The notes: generated by a model not told the origin, from the sequence alone. A DNA stretch of 64,000 nt from Rhodopseudomonas faecalis (GCF_003217325.1 NZ_QJTI01000009.1:62001-126000), one strand, 5' to 3'. Positions 51,128-61,085 are shown, numbered from the stretch's first letter. Translations and numbers: made by a program.

Positions 51128-51634
51128 GATAACGAGACCCGAAATGTGCGGAGGACGATGGAAGTAACGCCCCGTTCACCCTTGAAAACCGCGCGGACCA
51201 TACTGACGGTGCCCACCCAAGTCAAGATTTCAGGGCCAGAGCCTATGCGCTTGATTTGCTTGGTACTATTGCGAAAATCCAAAACCCGGCGCGGACCGAT
51301 CGTCGCGCCGCAACACAAGGATGCGATTGCACGCGCCTTGCAGCTTCGCGGCCGGTGCCGCCCGCCGCTGCTCAGGCCCCTGCCCCAGGCCCGGCGGGAG
51401 CCCCATACCGAGCTTGGGCAAACACCTGGGCGGTCGTGCCCCGTTCTCGCCGTAAGTGTCTCGGATCACAGCACGAACAGGCCGCGCCGCACCTTCGCGC
51501 AGCGCCCCAGGCCGGCCATCGCGACCAAAAAACGACAATTTTGAATTGAATTGGCGGAGTTGCCGCCTACTGCCTTTCTTCCTCCCGATCAGCGCCTAGA
51601 TTGGGAGTTATGCGCTGAGCGCACACAGAATCGG
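51128..51634. other. Region between atpI and a plus-strand hypothetical gene
   Basis: About 500 bp. It contains the atp promoter (51197-51225). Frames around 51256-51549 on both strands are open but Arg/Pro-rich without family features, and are not called. Confidence 0.45.
51197..51225 (-). promoter_or_regulatory. Sigma-70-type promoter of the atp F0 operon
   Basis: On minus: TTGACT (51225-51220), 17-bp spacer, TATGGT (51202-51197). About 70 bp before the atpI ATG. Confidence 0.65.
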
Positions 51635-52237
51635 ATGAAGATGATGAACAACGCAGCGTTTCGACGGCTGCCCACAGAAAAAATGACACTGGCGGCCGCC
51701 GCCGTGCTGCTGGCGCTGACCGCCAGTTCGCTCGGCCATTCGGCCCCCGATACCGAAAACGGCCGCTACACGCTGGAGTCGCGCGGCGACGGGTTCCTGC
51801 GACTCGACAGCCGCAGCGGCACGGCGTCGATCTGTTCCGACAAGGGCCAGGGCTGGACCTGCCAGACCATGCCTGACGAGCGCGCCGCGCTCGATGCCGA
51901 GATCGGCCGCCTGACCGGCGACCTCGACAGGCTGAAAGCGGAACACCAGGCACTGCAGCGCGAGGCCGACGAATTGCGCAAGGCCAATGAAGCGCTGAAA
52001 TTGCAGCTCGCCAACCGCGACGGCCCGGCCACCGGCAAGACCGACGAGGCGCTGCCCAAGGGCGATTCGCTGCGCAAGCCGGAGATCAAATCGACCGACG
52101 GCGAGCGCAAGCTGGAAATCCCGCTGCCGAGCGACCGCGAGATCGATAAGTGGATGGCCTATGTCGAGCAGGCTTGGCGCAAGCTGGTCGATATCGCCGG
52201 CCGGCTGCAAAAGGACACCAGCGGCGACAAGATTTAA
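51635..52237 (+). CDS. Exported or anchored coiled-coil hypothetical protein
   Basis: 200-residue protein. Its N-terminal hydrophobic segment (MTLAAAAVLLALTASSLGHS) may be a signal peptide or anchor. A small domain YTLESRGDGFLRLDSRSGTA with CSDKGQGWTC (possible disulfide) follows, then a heptad-like helix (EIGRLTGDLDRLKAEHQALQ, about 85-135), a Lys-rich linker, and DREIDKWMAYVEQAWRKLVD near the C terminus. Similar proteins occur in Bradyrhizobium relatives; function unknown. Start ATG 51635 or 51641; the ribosome site is poor. Confidence 0.75.
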   Translation: MKMMNNAAFRRLPTEKMTLAAAAVLLALTASSLGHSAPDTENGRYTLESRGDGFLRLDSRSGTASICSDKGQGWTCQTMPDERAALDAEIGRLTGDLDRLKAEHQALQREADELRKANEALKLQLANRDGPATGKTDEALPKGDSLRKPEIKSTDGERKLEIPLPSDREIDKWMAYVEQAWRKLVDIAGRLQKDTSGDKI

Positions 52238-52254
52238 GGCCAAGAGCAATTGAT

Positions 52255-52372
52255 ACCAACCTCGCCGCGCGTCATGGCCGGGCTCGTCCCGGCCATCCAC
52301 GTCTCTGATCCGGCAGCGCTTTCAAGTCGTGGATACCCGCGACAAGCGCGGGCATGACGGGTCATTGGTGAA
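52255..52372. repeat. Two-palindrome intergenic repeat (copy)
   Basis: Edge ATTGATACCAAC, module GGCCGGGCTCGTCCCGGCC, then ACCCGCGACAAGCGCGGGC; same orientation as the 19.3-kb copy. Confidence 0.85.
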
Positions 52373-52451
52373 CTTGGTTTAAGACCCGCTCGCGGCCGCC
52401 AGGATTAGGCCCGTCGCTTTGCTCTCTCCATCGGAGACGTTCGGAGACGTG

Positions 52452-52925
52452 ATGAGTTCATCCCAACGCAGCTCACGCACGGCGCTGAGCCGTGCCGCGG
52501 TCGACACCGTGGTCTCGACCACGCTGAATCTGCGCACAGCCGGCGCCAATTTTCTTGATCTGACACCCGACATCGCCGCCTTCGTCACCGAGGCGCGTGC
52601 CGCCGACGGCGCGGTGACGGTGTTCGTGCGTCACACCTCGGCGTCGCTGACCATTCAGGAAAACGCCGACCCGACCGTGCTGATCGATCTCGCCACGGCA
52701 CTGCAACGGCTCGCGCCCGAGAATGCCGGCTGGCAGCACGACACCGAGGGGGCCGACGATATGCCGGCGCATATCAAGACCATGCTGACCGGCGCCTCGC
52801 TGCAAATCCCGGTGCTGAACGGCCGGCTCGCGCTCGGCACTTGGCAGGCGGTCTATCTGATCGAGCACCGCCGCCGCCCGCACCACCGCGACGTGGTGCT
52901 GCAATTCATCGGCAGTGCGGTGTGA
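52452..52925 (+). CDS. YjbQ/UPF0047 family protein (secondary thiamine-phosphate synthase enzyme)
   Basis: 157-residue single-domain protein. Conserved blocks: LDLTPDIAAFVTEARAADGA, VFVRHTSASLTIQENADPTV (His-Thr-Ser), and DDMPAHIKTMLTGASLQIPV, then GRLALGTWQAVYLIEHRRRP. Members have weak thiamine-phosphate synthase activity in vitro; the real function is unsettled. Start ATG 52452 with GGAG 6 bp upstream; GGAGACGT is directly repeated there. Confidence 0.9.
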   Translation: MSSSQRSSRTALSRAAVDTVVSTTLNLRTAGANFLDLTPDIAAFVTEARAADGAVTVFVRHTSASLTIQENADPTVLIDLATALQRLAPENAGWQHDTEGADDMPAHIKTMLTGASLQIPVLNGRLALGTWQAVYLIEHRRRPHHRDVVLQFIGSAV

Positions 52926-53108
52926 CAATGGCGGCTTGATCGCGCCAACAAGCGACCGTCTCAACGACGCGGTCGCGCCCGCATGCCTTTCCCTCCTGCT
53001 GCGTAGCGGTGGGGAGGGAAAACGCGCGCGGCGCTGTCTCAGGCCATCACTAGCGGCGCCTTGCATCCGAACGCAACAAAACCGCAAAAGAAAGCAGCTG
53101 AACAAAAA

Positions 53109-53132
53109 CGGCCGCGGATTGCGCCGCGGCCG
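53109..53132 (-). terminator. Rho-independent terminator of the MHS transporter gene
   Basis: Perfect 9-bp stem CGGCCGCGG / CCGCGGCCG, loop of 6, followed on minus by TTTTTG; 25 bp after the stop codon. Confidence 0.85.
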
Positions 53133-53156
53133 CTTCGTTTTCAGATCAGTCGGCGA

Positions 53157-54821
53157 TTAGTGCCGGCCGATATCGGCGTCCTTGGTTTCCGGCAGGAAGA
53201 TCAGGCCGACCACCACGGTGATCGACGCAAAGATGATCGGATACCAGAGGCCAGCATAGATATCGCCGGTCGACGCCACGATCGCGAACGCGGTCGCCGG
53301 CAGAAGGCCGCCGAACCAACCGTTACCGATGTGGTAGGGCAGCGACATCGAGGTGTAGCGGATCCGCGCCGGGAACAGCTCGACCAGCATCGCCGCGATC
53401 GGGCCGTAGACCATGGTGACGAACAGCACCAGCACGAACAGCAGACCGATCACCGCCGCCACCTGCGGACGGAACACGTCGAACGGATGCGACATCTTCA
53501 CGATCTCGGGGTTGCCGGCCTTCGGATAGCCCGCGGCCTGCACCGCCGCCAGCACCTGCGGATTGGAGGTCTTGGCGTCGACGTACGGGATCTCCTGGTC
53601 ATTGACCAGCACCTTGACGCCGGAGCCGGCCGGGCCATTGGCGGTCGAGTACTTCACCGAGGACTGCGACAAGTAAGCGCGGGCGGTGTCGCAAGGCGCG
53701 GTGAACACGCGGGTGCCGACCGGGTTGAACAGGTCACCGCAGCCAGCCGGATCAGCGACCACCTGCACCTTGATCTGTTCGACGGCCTTTTCCAGCGCCG
53801 GGTTGGCGTAGGTGGTGATCATCTTGAAGATCGGGAAGAAGCTCAGCGCCGCGATCAAGCAGCCCGCCAGGATGATCGGCTTACGGCCGATCTTATCCGA
53901 CAACCAGCCGAACACGATGAAGAAGCCAGTGCCGAGCAGCAGCGACCAGGCGATCAGCAGGTTGGCGGTGTAGCCGTCGACCTTCAGGATCGATTGCAGG
54001 AAGAACAGCGCATAGAACTGGCCGGTGTACCAGACCACGCCCTGGCCCATCACGCCGCCGAGCAGCGCGATCAGCACGATCTTGGCATTGCCCCAATTGG
54101 CGAACGCTTCGGTGAGCGGCGCCTTCGAGGTCTTGCCCTCTTCCTTCATCTTCTGGAACACCGGCGACTCATTGAGCCGCAGCCGGATCCAGACCGAGAC
54201 GCCGAGCAGCACCACCGAGATCAGGAACGGCACGCGCCAGCCCCAGGCCGCAAAATTCTCTTCGCCGAGAATGGTTCGGGTAAACAAGATCACCAGCAGC
54301 GATAGGAACAGGCCGAGTGTTGCTGTGGTTTGAATGAATGAGGTGTAGTAGCCGCGCTTACCGGGCGGGGCATGTTCGGCCACATAGGTCGCCGCACCGC
54401 CATATTCGCCGCCGAGCGCCAGGCCCTGCAACAGACGCAGACAGATCAGGATGATCGGCGCCGCGATACCAATGGTAGCGGCGTTGGGCAGCAGGCCGAC
54501 GATGAAGGTCGACAGGCCCATGATCAGAATGGTGACGAGGAAGGTGTACTTACGGCCGACGATGTCGCCGACCCGGCCGAACACGATGGCGCCGAACGGG
54601 CGCACCAGAAAGCCGGCAGCGAACGCCAGCAGTGCAAAGATGTCGCGGGTGGCAGGCGGATAGGCGCTGAAGAACTGGGCGCCGATGATGCTCGCGAGCG
54701 AGCCGTACAGGTAGAAATCGTACCATTCGAACACGGTACCGAGCGACGACGCGAGAATGACGAAACGTTCGTCCTTCGTCATACCGCGCGAGCGCGTAGG
54801 CGCAGCCGTTATGGTTGCCAT
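53157..54821 (-). CDS. MFS transporter, metabolite:H+ symporter (MHS) type
   Basis: 554-residue 12-helix transporter of the ProP/ShiA/KgtP-like MHS family. The start ATG at 54821 has GGGGAGG upstream. Family motifs: LASSLGTVFEWYDFYLYGSL, FGRVGDIVGRKYTFLVTILI (motif A), LQGLALGGEYGGAATYVAEH and ARIRYTSMSLPYHIGNG. A roughly 110-residue hydrophilic insert with two Cys (AGCGDLFNP, FTAPCDTARAYL) lies between two late helices, longer than the family norm. Substrate is probably an organic acid; unknown. It is monocistronic. Confidence 0.9.
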   Translation of the reverse strand: MATITAAPTRSRGMTKDERFVILASSLGTVFEWYDFYLYGSLASIIGAQFFSAYPPATRDIFALLAFAAGFLVRPFGAIVFGRVGDIVGRKYTFLVTILIMGLSTFIVGLLPNAATIGIAAPIILICLRLLQGLALGGEYGGAATYVAEHAPPGKRGYYTSFIQTTATLGLFLSLLVILFTRTILGEENFAAWGWRVPFLISVVLLGVSVWIRLRLNESPVFQKMKEEGKTSKAPLTEAFANWGNAKIVLIALLGGVMGQGVVWYTGQFYALFFLQSILKVDGYTANLLIAWSLLLGTGFFIVFGWLSDKIGRKPIILAGCLIAALSFFPIFKMITTYANPALEKAVEQIKVQVVADPAGCGDLFNPVGTRVFTAPCDTARAYLSQSSVKYSTANGPAGSGVKVLVNDQEIPYVDAKTSNPQVLAAVQAAGYPKAGNPEIVKMSHPFDVFRPQVAAVIGLLFVLVLFVTMVYGPIAAMLVELFPARIRYTSMSLPYHIGNGWFGGLLPATAFAIVASTGDIYAGLWYPIIFASITVVVGLIFLPETKDADIGRH

Positions 54822-55141
54822 CTTGGAACACCTCCCCATAAGAAAATAATCAAAAACGCCGTCGCTTTTGGCCATTATTTAACGGCTGACTTCGCAGCGC
54901 TTGACACTAAGGTAACATCGTCACGATACCTCGCCCAATACGACTTTTGGCGCCGCCTTCACACGCTATGGTTGTAGTCGGTGACAACAACTCTCACTCC
55001 GTTTGCCACCCGAAAGGCAAACTGATTGATCCGGCTTGAAATTGTTTGCTTGCCAGACGTTGACGGTCAGGCGAAAATTACTGAAATGCCCCCTGCGATA
55101 ACCGCAAAGGCCGGGCCCTCTGCAACCCCCATCAGATTTAG
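54822..55141. other. Divergent intergenic region
   Basis: 320 bp between the MHS transporter and the NarL-type regulator; lower GC than its surroundings. TTGACA occurs at 54901 but no convincing -10 follows at 17 bp. No gene seen. Confidence 0.4.
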
Positions 55142-55813
55142 ATGACCCCCAATCCAAGTACGCATCTCATCATTGCTGATGATCATCCGCTGTTTCGCGA
55201 TGCCCTGCGCCATGCCGTCGCGAGTGTCGTGCCCTCCGCCAAAATCGGCGAGGCCGGCACCTTCGAGGAGCTCACCGGCATACTGGAGCGGGAGTCAGAC
55301 GTCGATCTGGTCCTGCTCGACCTGTCGATGCCCGGTATCAGTGGCTTTTCGGGACTAATATACCTGCGAGCCCAGTATCCGGCAATCCCGGTGGTAATCG
55401 TATCCGCCAGTGATGACGTCGGTACCATCCGCCGCTCGCTGGATTTCGGTGCCTCCGGCTTCGTGCCGAAGCGCTACGGCGTCGATACGCTGCGCGACGC
55501 CATCCAGAAGGTACTGGACGGCGACGTCTGGATTCCGTCCGACATCGACCTCAATGCCGCCGCCGATCCGGAGATGACCAAGCTGCGCGACCGGCTGATC
55601 ACGCTGACCCCGCAGCAGGTGCGGGTGCTGATGATGCTGTCCGAGGGGCTGCTCAACAAGCAGATCGCCTACGAGCTCGGCGTGTCGGAAGCGACCATCA
55701 AGGCGCATGTCTCGGCGATCCTGCAAAAGCTCGGCGTCGAGAGCCGCACCCAGGCCGTGATCGCTGCCGCCAAGATTTCGGCGGGGCAGTGGCGCCCGGA
55801 CGCGCCGCAGTAA
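55142..55813 (+). CDS. NarL/LuxR-type response regulator
   Basis: 223-residue two-component regulator. The receiver domain (about 8-125) has acidic pair DDHPLFRDAL, phospho-acceptor Asp60 in DLVLLDLSMPG, Ser in VIVSASDD and Lys in GFVPKRYG. The C-terminal LuxR-type HTH (about 150-210) is LTPQQVRVLMMLSEGLLNKQ, IAYELGVSEATIKAHVSAIL. It is convergent with a hybrid kinase whose architecture often pairs with such regulators; they are likely partners. Confidence 0.92.
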   Translation: MTPNPSTHLIIADDHPLFRDALRHAVASVVPSAKIGEAGTFEELTGILERESDVDLVLLDLSMPGISGFSGLIYLRAQYPAIPVVIVSASDDVGTIRRSLDFGASGFVPKRYGVDTLRDAIQKVLDGDVWIPSDIDLNAAADPEMTKLRDRLITLTPQQVRVLMMLSEGLLNKQIAYELGVSEATIKAHVSAILQKLGVESRTQAVIAAAKISAGQWRPDAPQ

Positions 55814-55884
55814 CGGCGACTCCCCTCGCCGCGATCTGACCATCTGCCGCCTCGCCCCGTCTTGCGAGGCGCGCAGCCGTTTCT

Positions 55885-55975
55885 TCTCTCGTCCTTGCGA
55901 GGCGCGAAGCGCCGAAGCAATCCAGCAGCGCCATGCCCGACATGCCTGGATTGCTTCGCTGCGCTCGCAATGACG
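55885..55975. repeat. Inverted intergenic repeat between regulator and kinase
   Basis: GAGGCGCGAAGCGCCGAAGC AATCCAG ... CTGGATTGCTTCGCTGCGCTC: two arms of about 20 bp meeting near 55935. Related to an element common in Bradyrhizobium genomes. Confidence 0.65.
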
Positions 55976-55990
55976 GATGTGAGGTCCGGT

Positions 55991-58900
55991 TTATTCCGCC
56001 GCGACGTTCTGCCGGGCGCGCCACTGGCCGAGCAAGGCCCGCAGCGACGCCGCCTTCACCGGCTTGTTCAGCACCGCAATATCGTCTTCCCGCGCGGCGG
56101 CCCGCACCCGCGGGCTGCGGTCGGCGGTGATCAGGATCGCCGGAATATCGGCGCCATAGCGCTGCCGGACGGTGCGGATCGCGGCGATGCCGTTGCCGCG
56201 GTCGAGATGGTAATCGACCAAGAGGCCGGTGATCGGCTGATCGGCCTGGTCGATCTCCTTGATCGCCGCCTCCGGATCGGTGGCCGCGATCACATTGGCG
56301 CCCCAGGTGGTCAGCAGCGTTTTCATGCCGTCGAGGATCGACGGATCGTTCTCGATACACACCACCAAAATGCCGCTCATCGAGGCGCGCGACAGCGGCG
56401 TGGCGCTGGTGACCGCGGTGGTGTGGTTGACCTGATTGGCAACCCGCAGCGTCACCGAAAACACCGAGCCGCCGCTGCGGGTGGCATCGAGCGCAATGCC
56501 GTGATCGAGCACCCGCGCCAGCCGCTCCACGATCGACAGCCCGAGGCCGAGGCCGCGGGCGATGCGCGCGCCCTGTTCCAGCCGATGAAACTCTTTGAAA
56601 ATCTCGGCGCGCTTCAGCACCGGAATGCCGACGCCGGTGTCATAGACGCCGATCTGCAACGACTGGCCGCGCCGCCGGCAGCCGACCAGTACCTTGCCCT
56701 GCGGCGTGTATTTGATGGCGTTCGAGATCAGGTTCTGCAGCAGCCGGCGCAGCAGCAGCCGGTCGGATTCCACCGGCAGCAGGCAGGGCACAAAGCTCAG
56801 CTTGAGGCCCTTGGCGCGCGCGATCGGCGCGAACTCGATTTCCAGCGAACGCATCAGATCGCCGATCACGAAGTTCGACAGCGACGGCGTCATCGCGCCG
56901 GCATCGAGCCGCGAGATATCGAGCAACGCGCCGATGATCTCTTCGATCGCTTCCAGCGACTCGTCGATATTCTCGATCAGCTTGGCGTCTTCGCCGTGCC
57001 GCTGCCGCTCGACCAGGCTGGTGACATAGAGCCGCGCCGCATTGAGCGGCTGCAGAATGTCGTGGCTGGCCGCCGCCAGAAAGCGGGTTTTGGAGATATT
57101 GGCTTCTTCCGCGGTGCTCTTGGCGAGCGCCAGCGCGGAGTTCAGCCGCATCAATTCCTCGGTGCGGTCGCGCACCCGCTTTTCCAGCGTGGCGTTGGCG
57201 CGTTCCAGCGCCTCGGCGGCCTCGAAACTCGGCGTGACGTCGGAGAACGTAATCACCAGCCCGCCATCCGGCATGCGGTTGGCGCGCACTTCGATCACCA
57301 GATGCCGGTCGGGAATCCGCTCGATGAACGGCGCGCCCTCGGTGGTGTAGGCGGCGAGCCGCAGCCGGGTCTGCGCCTCGACATCGCCGACCGTCGGCGC
57401 GCTCAACGCGAGGTAATCGAGAATCTCGATCAGCGGCACGCCGATCTGCACGATATGCGCCGGCAGGCCGAGGATGTCGCCGAATTGCCGGTTGGAGCAG
57501 ATCAGCTGCAGATTGGGATTGAATACGGCGATGCCCTGGCGAACGTGATTGAGCGCGTTCTGCAGGATCTCGCGGTTGAAATGCAGCGCGGCGTGGGAAT
57601 CGTCGAGCAGCTTGAGCGCGGCCTCGGCCGACACGGTCCGCTTGCGCAGCAATTGCGACAGCACGAGGCGCGACGACGCCGAGCCGATCGAAGATGCGAT
57701 CAGATGCTCAGCGTGTTGCAGCAGCTCGAAATCAGCCGGCGCCGATGGCTCGATGGTGGAGCGGCGCCCGGCCGCGAAATTGCGGATCGCGTCGCCGGCA
57801 CGCTCGGGGCCGAGATATTGCGACACCGCGCCCAAAATATCCTGCACGGTGACGGTGCCGCGCCAGCGCCGGAACGGCGGCGCGATCGGCGCCAGCTGCG
57901 CCGGCACGAATACTTCCGATTGCAGCCGCTCGATCGAGCTTGGGCTGCGCAGCAGCGACAGCACCACATAGACCAGCACGTTGAGCGACAGGCTCCACAA
58001 CACGCCATGCAGCAGCGGCGACAGATCGGTGCCGAACAGCGCGCGCGGCCGCAGCATCTCGATGCCGAACGGACCATGCTGCAGCATCAGCATGCCCGCG
58101 GTGGTGCCTTCCAGAAAACTCGGGATGAACAGCGTGTAGGCCCAGATCGCAAAGCCGACCACCATGCCGCCGATCGCGCCGAGCGCGGTGGCGCGGCGCC
58201 AGAGCAGCCCGCCAAAAAAAGCGGGCGCGAACTGCGCGATCGCGGCGAATGACAACAGCCCGATCGCGGCGAGCTGCGCCGAGCCGAGTTCGCGGAAATA
58301 CAGATAGGCCATCGCCAGGATCACGAAGATCGCGATCCGCCGCACCGCGAGCAGGAAGCCGCCATAGTCACGCTCCGAGCCTTGCGGAGAAGCGCCGCGC
58401 TTCAACACCAGCGGCATCACCAGATCGTTGGACACCATCACCGCCAGCGCCACGGATTCGACGATCACCATCGCGGTCGCCGCCGACAGTCCACCGATGA
58501 ACACCACCACGCTCAGCCACGGGGTCTTGGCCTCGAGCGGCAGCGCCAGCACATACATGTCAGGCTCGACCGCGCCGAACGGAAACGTCACCAGCCCGGC
58601 GAGCGCGATCGGCATCACGAACAGGTTGATCGCGATCAGATAGAGCGGGAACAGCCAGCGCGCGCGGCTGATTTCCTCGGAGCTGGAATTCTCGACCACG
58701 CTGACGTGGAACTGGCGCGGCAGCAGCATGATAGCGAAGAACGACAGCGCCGCCATGGTGAAGAAGTTGCTGCCGAACGCCGGCTGTTCGAGCGTGCGCA
58801 CCGCTTCGGGGGTTTTCATCGCCCGCTCGATCAGCTCACCCGGCGAGAACAGCCAGAAGGTGACGAACACACCGGCGGCAAGGAACGCCACCAGCTTGAC

Positions 58901-59497
58901 GATCGACTCGGTGGCGACCGCCAGCATCAGGCCGTGCTGATGTTCGGTGGCGCTGGTCTGGCGCGTGCCAAACAGCACGGCGAACACCGCCATCGCCACG
59001 GCGACCGCCAGCGCCATGTCGTTGACCAGCGGGACCGCGGAAATCACCTGGTCCTCGCCCAAGATGGTTTGCAGCGAGGACGACACCGCTTTGAGCTGCA
59101 ACGCGATGTAAGGCACCGAGCCGATCAGCGCGATCAGCGCCACCGTGGCGGCCACCGCCTGGCTTTTGCCGTATCGCGCCGCGATGAAATCGGCGATCGA
59201 GGTGATGTTTTGCGACTTGGCGAGCGAGATCACCCGGCGCAGCAGCGGCGTGCCGAACGCCAGCATCACCAGCGGGCCGATATAGATCGCCAGAAAATCA
59301 TAGCCCGAACGGGTCGCCGAGCCGACCGAGCCGAAAAACGTCCAGGAGGTGCAATAGATCGCCAGCGACAGCGGGTAGATCAGGGTGCCGAACCGCTGGC
59401 GCTGCTGTTGCGACAGCCGGTCGCCATAGCTCGCCACCAGGAACAGGAACCCGATGTAGCCGAACGCGGCTGCGATCACGGCCCAATCATTCAGCAT
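55991..59497 (-). CDS. Hybrid histidine kinase with N-terminal Na+/solute symporter domain
   Basis: 1168-residue sensor. Residues 1 to about 490 form a sodium:solute symporter-like membrane region (LFLVASYGDRLSQQQRQRFG; IYCTSWTFFGSVGSATRSGY), as in CbrA/NahK/ErcS'-type kinases. A linker follows, then PAS_7-like (about 655-770; RQGIAVFNPNLQLICSNRQF), coiled coil, HisKA with His near 811 (FLAAASHDILQPLNAARLYV), HATPase (about 915-1015; LLQNLISNAIKYTPQGKVLV, then RGLGLGLSIVERLARVL), and a C-terminal receiver (about 1043-1160; GLLVDYHLDRGNGIAAI). It may sense a transported solute or ion flux. Confidence 0.93.
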   Translation of the reverse strand: MLNDWAVIAAAFGYIGFLFLVASYGDRLSQQQRQRFGTLIYPLSLAIYCTSWTFFGSVGSATRSGYDFLAIYIGPLVMLAFGTPLLRRVISLAKSQNITSIADFIAARYGKSQAVAATVALIALIGSVPYIALQLKAVSSSLQTILGEDQVISAVPLVNDMALAVAVAMAVFAVLFGTRQTSATEHQHGLMLAVATESIVKLVAFLAAGVFVTFWLFSPGELIERAMKTPEAVRTLEQPAFGSNFFTMAALSFFAIMLLPRQFHVSVVENSSSEEISRARWLFPLYLIAINLFVMPIALAGLVTFPFGAVEPDMYVLALPLEAKTPWLSVVVFIGGLSAATAMVIVESVALAVMVSNDLVMPLVLKRGASPQGSERDYGGFLLAVRRIAIFVILAMAYLYFRELGSAQLAAIGLLSFAAIAQFAPAFFGGLLWRRATALGAIGGMVVGFAIWAYTLFIPSFLEGTTAGMLMLQHGPFGIEMLRPRALFGTDLSPLLHGVLWSLSLNVLVYVVLSLLRSPSSIERLQSEVFVPAQLAPIAPPFRRWRGTVTVQDILGAVSQYLGPERAGDAIRNFAAGRRSTIEPSAPADFELLQHAEHLIASSIGSASSRLVLSQLLRKRTVSAEAALKLLDDSHAALHFNREILQNALNHVRQGIAVFNPNLQLICSNRQFGDILGLPAHIVQIGVPLIEILDYLALSAPTVGDVEAQTRLRLAAYTTEGAPFIERIPDRHLVIEVRANRMPDGGLVITFSDVTPSFEAAEALERANATLEKRVRDRTEELMRLNSALALAKSTAEEANISKTRFLAAASHDILQPLNAARLYVTSLVERQRHGEDAKLIENIDESLEAIEEIIGALLDISRLDAGAMTPSLSNFVIGDLMRSLEIEFAPIARAKGLKLSFVPCLLPVESDRLLLRRLLQNLISNAIKYTPQGKVLVGCRRRGQSLQIGVYDTGVGIPVLKRAEIFKEFHRLEQGARIARGLGLGLSIVERLARVLDHGIALDATRSGGSVFSVTLRVANQVNHTTAVTSATPLSRASMSGILVVCIENDPSILDGMKTLLTTWGANVIAATDPEAAIKEIDQADQPITGLLVDYHLDRGNGIAAIRTVRQRYGADIPAILITADRSPRVRAAAREDDIAVLNKPVKAASLRALLGQWRARQNVAAE

Positions 59498-59663
59498 CGT
59501 CGTTCGCTCCCGGCGATCGGCGGTGCGGAGTTAGGCGAGCCGATCTGCCGCGAAAAATAGCGGCTTGCAGCGCGGCAGGCGACAGAGATTTTCCAAGGCG
59601 CCGGCTTCACCGGCCGTGAGCGGCGCCAGCAATGGCCGACATAACGAAGCCGACATACGAAAA

Positions 59664-59686
59664 GGGCGCCGGCAGAACCGGCGCCC
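59664..59686 (-). terminator. Rho-independent terminator of hemA
   Basis: 9-bp stem GGGCGCCGG / CCGGCGCCC, 5-nt loop, followed on minus by TTTTC; 28 bp after the stop codon. Confidence 0.85.
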
Positions 59687-59713
59687 TGATCTCAAACCGA
59701 AGATCGGTTGAAC

Positions 59714-60943
59714 TTATTCCGCAGCCAGCGGCTTGGCGCCGAGCGGCAGTTCCAGCGTCTCCCAGACGTCGACCAGCGCTTCGGCCAGGCGATCCATCAG
59801 ATCGTCGTCATGATACGGCGACGGGGTGATGCGCAGCCGCTCCTTGCCCTTGGCAACGGTCGGATAGTTGATCGGCTGGATGTAGATGCCGTGCTTTTCC
59901 AGCAAGAGATCGCTGGCCTTCTTGCAGCGCTCGGCATCGCCCACGAACACCGGAACGATGTGGGTGTCGGTCGGCATCACCGGCAGGCCGGCGGTGTTGA
60001 GCACGGCCTTGAGGCGCGCGGCACGATCCTGGTGGCGTTCACGCTCCCAGGTCGAGGTCTTGAGGTGGCGGATCGCGGCGGTCGCAGCGGCGCAGATCGG
60101 CGGCGGCAGCGCGGTCGTGAAGATGAAGCCCGGCGCATAGGAGCGCACGGCGTCGATCACGCTCTTCTTGCCGGAGATGTAGCCGCCGAGGCAGCCGAAC
60201 GCCTTGGCCAGCGTCGCTTCGATGATGTCGATGCGATGCATCACGCCGTCACGCTCGGCAACGCCGGCGCCGCGGGCGCCGTACATGCCGACCGCATGCA
60301 CTTCGTCGCAATAGGTCATGGCGCCGTACTTCTCGGCGAGATCGCAGATCTTCGCCATCGGCGCGACGTCGCCGTCCATCGAATACAGGCTTTCGAACGC
60401 GATCAGCACCGGACGGCCCGGCTCAACGGCGCGCAGCAGCTCTTCGAGATGCGCGGTGTCGTTGTGGCGCCAGACGATGCGCTCGCAGCCCGACTGGCGG
60501 ATGCCTTCGATCATCGAGTTGTGGTTGAGCGCGTCCGACAGGATCAGACAGTTCGGGATCAGCTTAGCGAGCGTCGAGATGCCGGTCTGGTTCGAAACGT
60601 AGCCCGAGGTGAACAGCAGCGCGGCTTCCTTGCCGTGCAGATCTGCCAGTTCCTTCTCGAGCATCACCAGCGGATGGTGGGTGCCGGCGATGTTGCGGGT
60701 GCCGCCGGCACCAGTGCCGAGTCGGGTCGCGGTTTCAACCATCGCGCCGACGACCTTGGGATGCTGGCCCATGCCGAGATAATCGTTCGAGCACCAGATC
60801 ACGACGTCGCGTTCGCCGCTCGGGGAGTGCCAGGTGGCGTGGGGGAACCGGCCCGCAACGCGTTCCAAATCAGCGAAAACACGATAGCGGCGCTCAGCAT
60901 GCAAACGGTCAAGCGCGTCTGCGAAGAACTTGGTGTAATCCAT
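59714..60943 (-). CDS. hemA: 5-aminolevulinate synthase
   Basis: 409-residue PLP enzyme condensing glycine and succinyl-CoA to ALA, the C4 entry to haem, cobalamin and bacteriochlorophyll. It begins [20 protein letters not shown]; other motifs are [33 protein letters not shown], the PLP Asp region [12 protein letters not shown], and the PLP Lys in [15 protein letters not shown]. The ATG at 60943 is preferred over the adjoining GTG. An FNR/FixK-type box lies 143 bp upstream. Confidence 0.97.
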   Translation of the reverse strand: MDYTKFFADALDRLHAERRYRVFADLERVAGRFPHATWHSPSGERDVVIWCSNDYLGMGQHPKVVGAMVETATRLGTGAGGTRNIAGTHHPLVMLEKELADLHGKEAALLFTSGYVSNQTGISTLAKLIPNCLILSDALNHNSMIEGIRQSGCERIVWRHNDTAHLEELLRAVEPGRPVLIAFESLYSMDGDVAPMAKICDLAEKYGAMTYCDEVHAVGMYGARGAGVAERDGVMHRIDIIEATLAKAFGCLGGYISGKKSVIDAVRSYAPGFIFTTALPPPICAAATAAIRHLKTSTWERERHQDRAARLKAVLNTAGLPVMPTDTHIVPVFVGDAERCKKASDLLLEKHGIYIQPINYPTVAKGKERLRITPSPYHDDDLMDRLAEALVDVWETLELPLGAKPLAAE

Positions 60944-61061
60944 CACGAAGAACCTGCTAGCGGGGGAATGCGCGTCAATTGGCGCGTGCCTAATTAGAGC
61001 GCTTCGACAATTGATGTCGAGCCGAAATCATCCCTTCGCTTTGAGTATTTTGACCGACGGG

Positions 61062-61067
61062 CTATTA
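61062..61067 (-). promoter_or_regulatory. Putative -10 element of hemA
   Basis: TAATAG on the minus strand, 18 bp from the near edge of the FNR/FixK box and about 120 bp before the ATG. Confidence 0.35.
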
Positions 61068-61085
61068 CGTAGGCCGGCAAAAACT

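Noticed and set aside
53061-54305. A 414-codon plus-strand frame opposite the MHS transporter
   Set aside because: Composition of a shadow frame (Gln/His/Arg-rich); the opposite strand encodes an intact transporter.
54901-54929. TTGACA as a promoter for the NarL-type regulator
   Set aside because: The hexamer 17 bp downstream (CGATAC) is a poor -10 and the distance to the ATG is over 200 bp.
55862-58252. A 796-codon open frame on the plus strand opposite the hybrid kinase
   Set aside because: His/Arg/Gln-rich composition, no domain; it is the complement of a clear kinase gene in GC-rich DNA.
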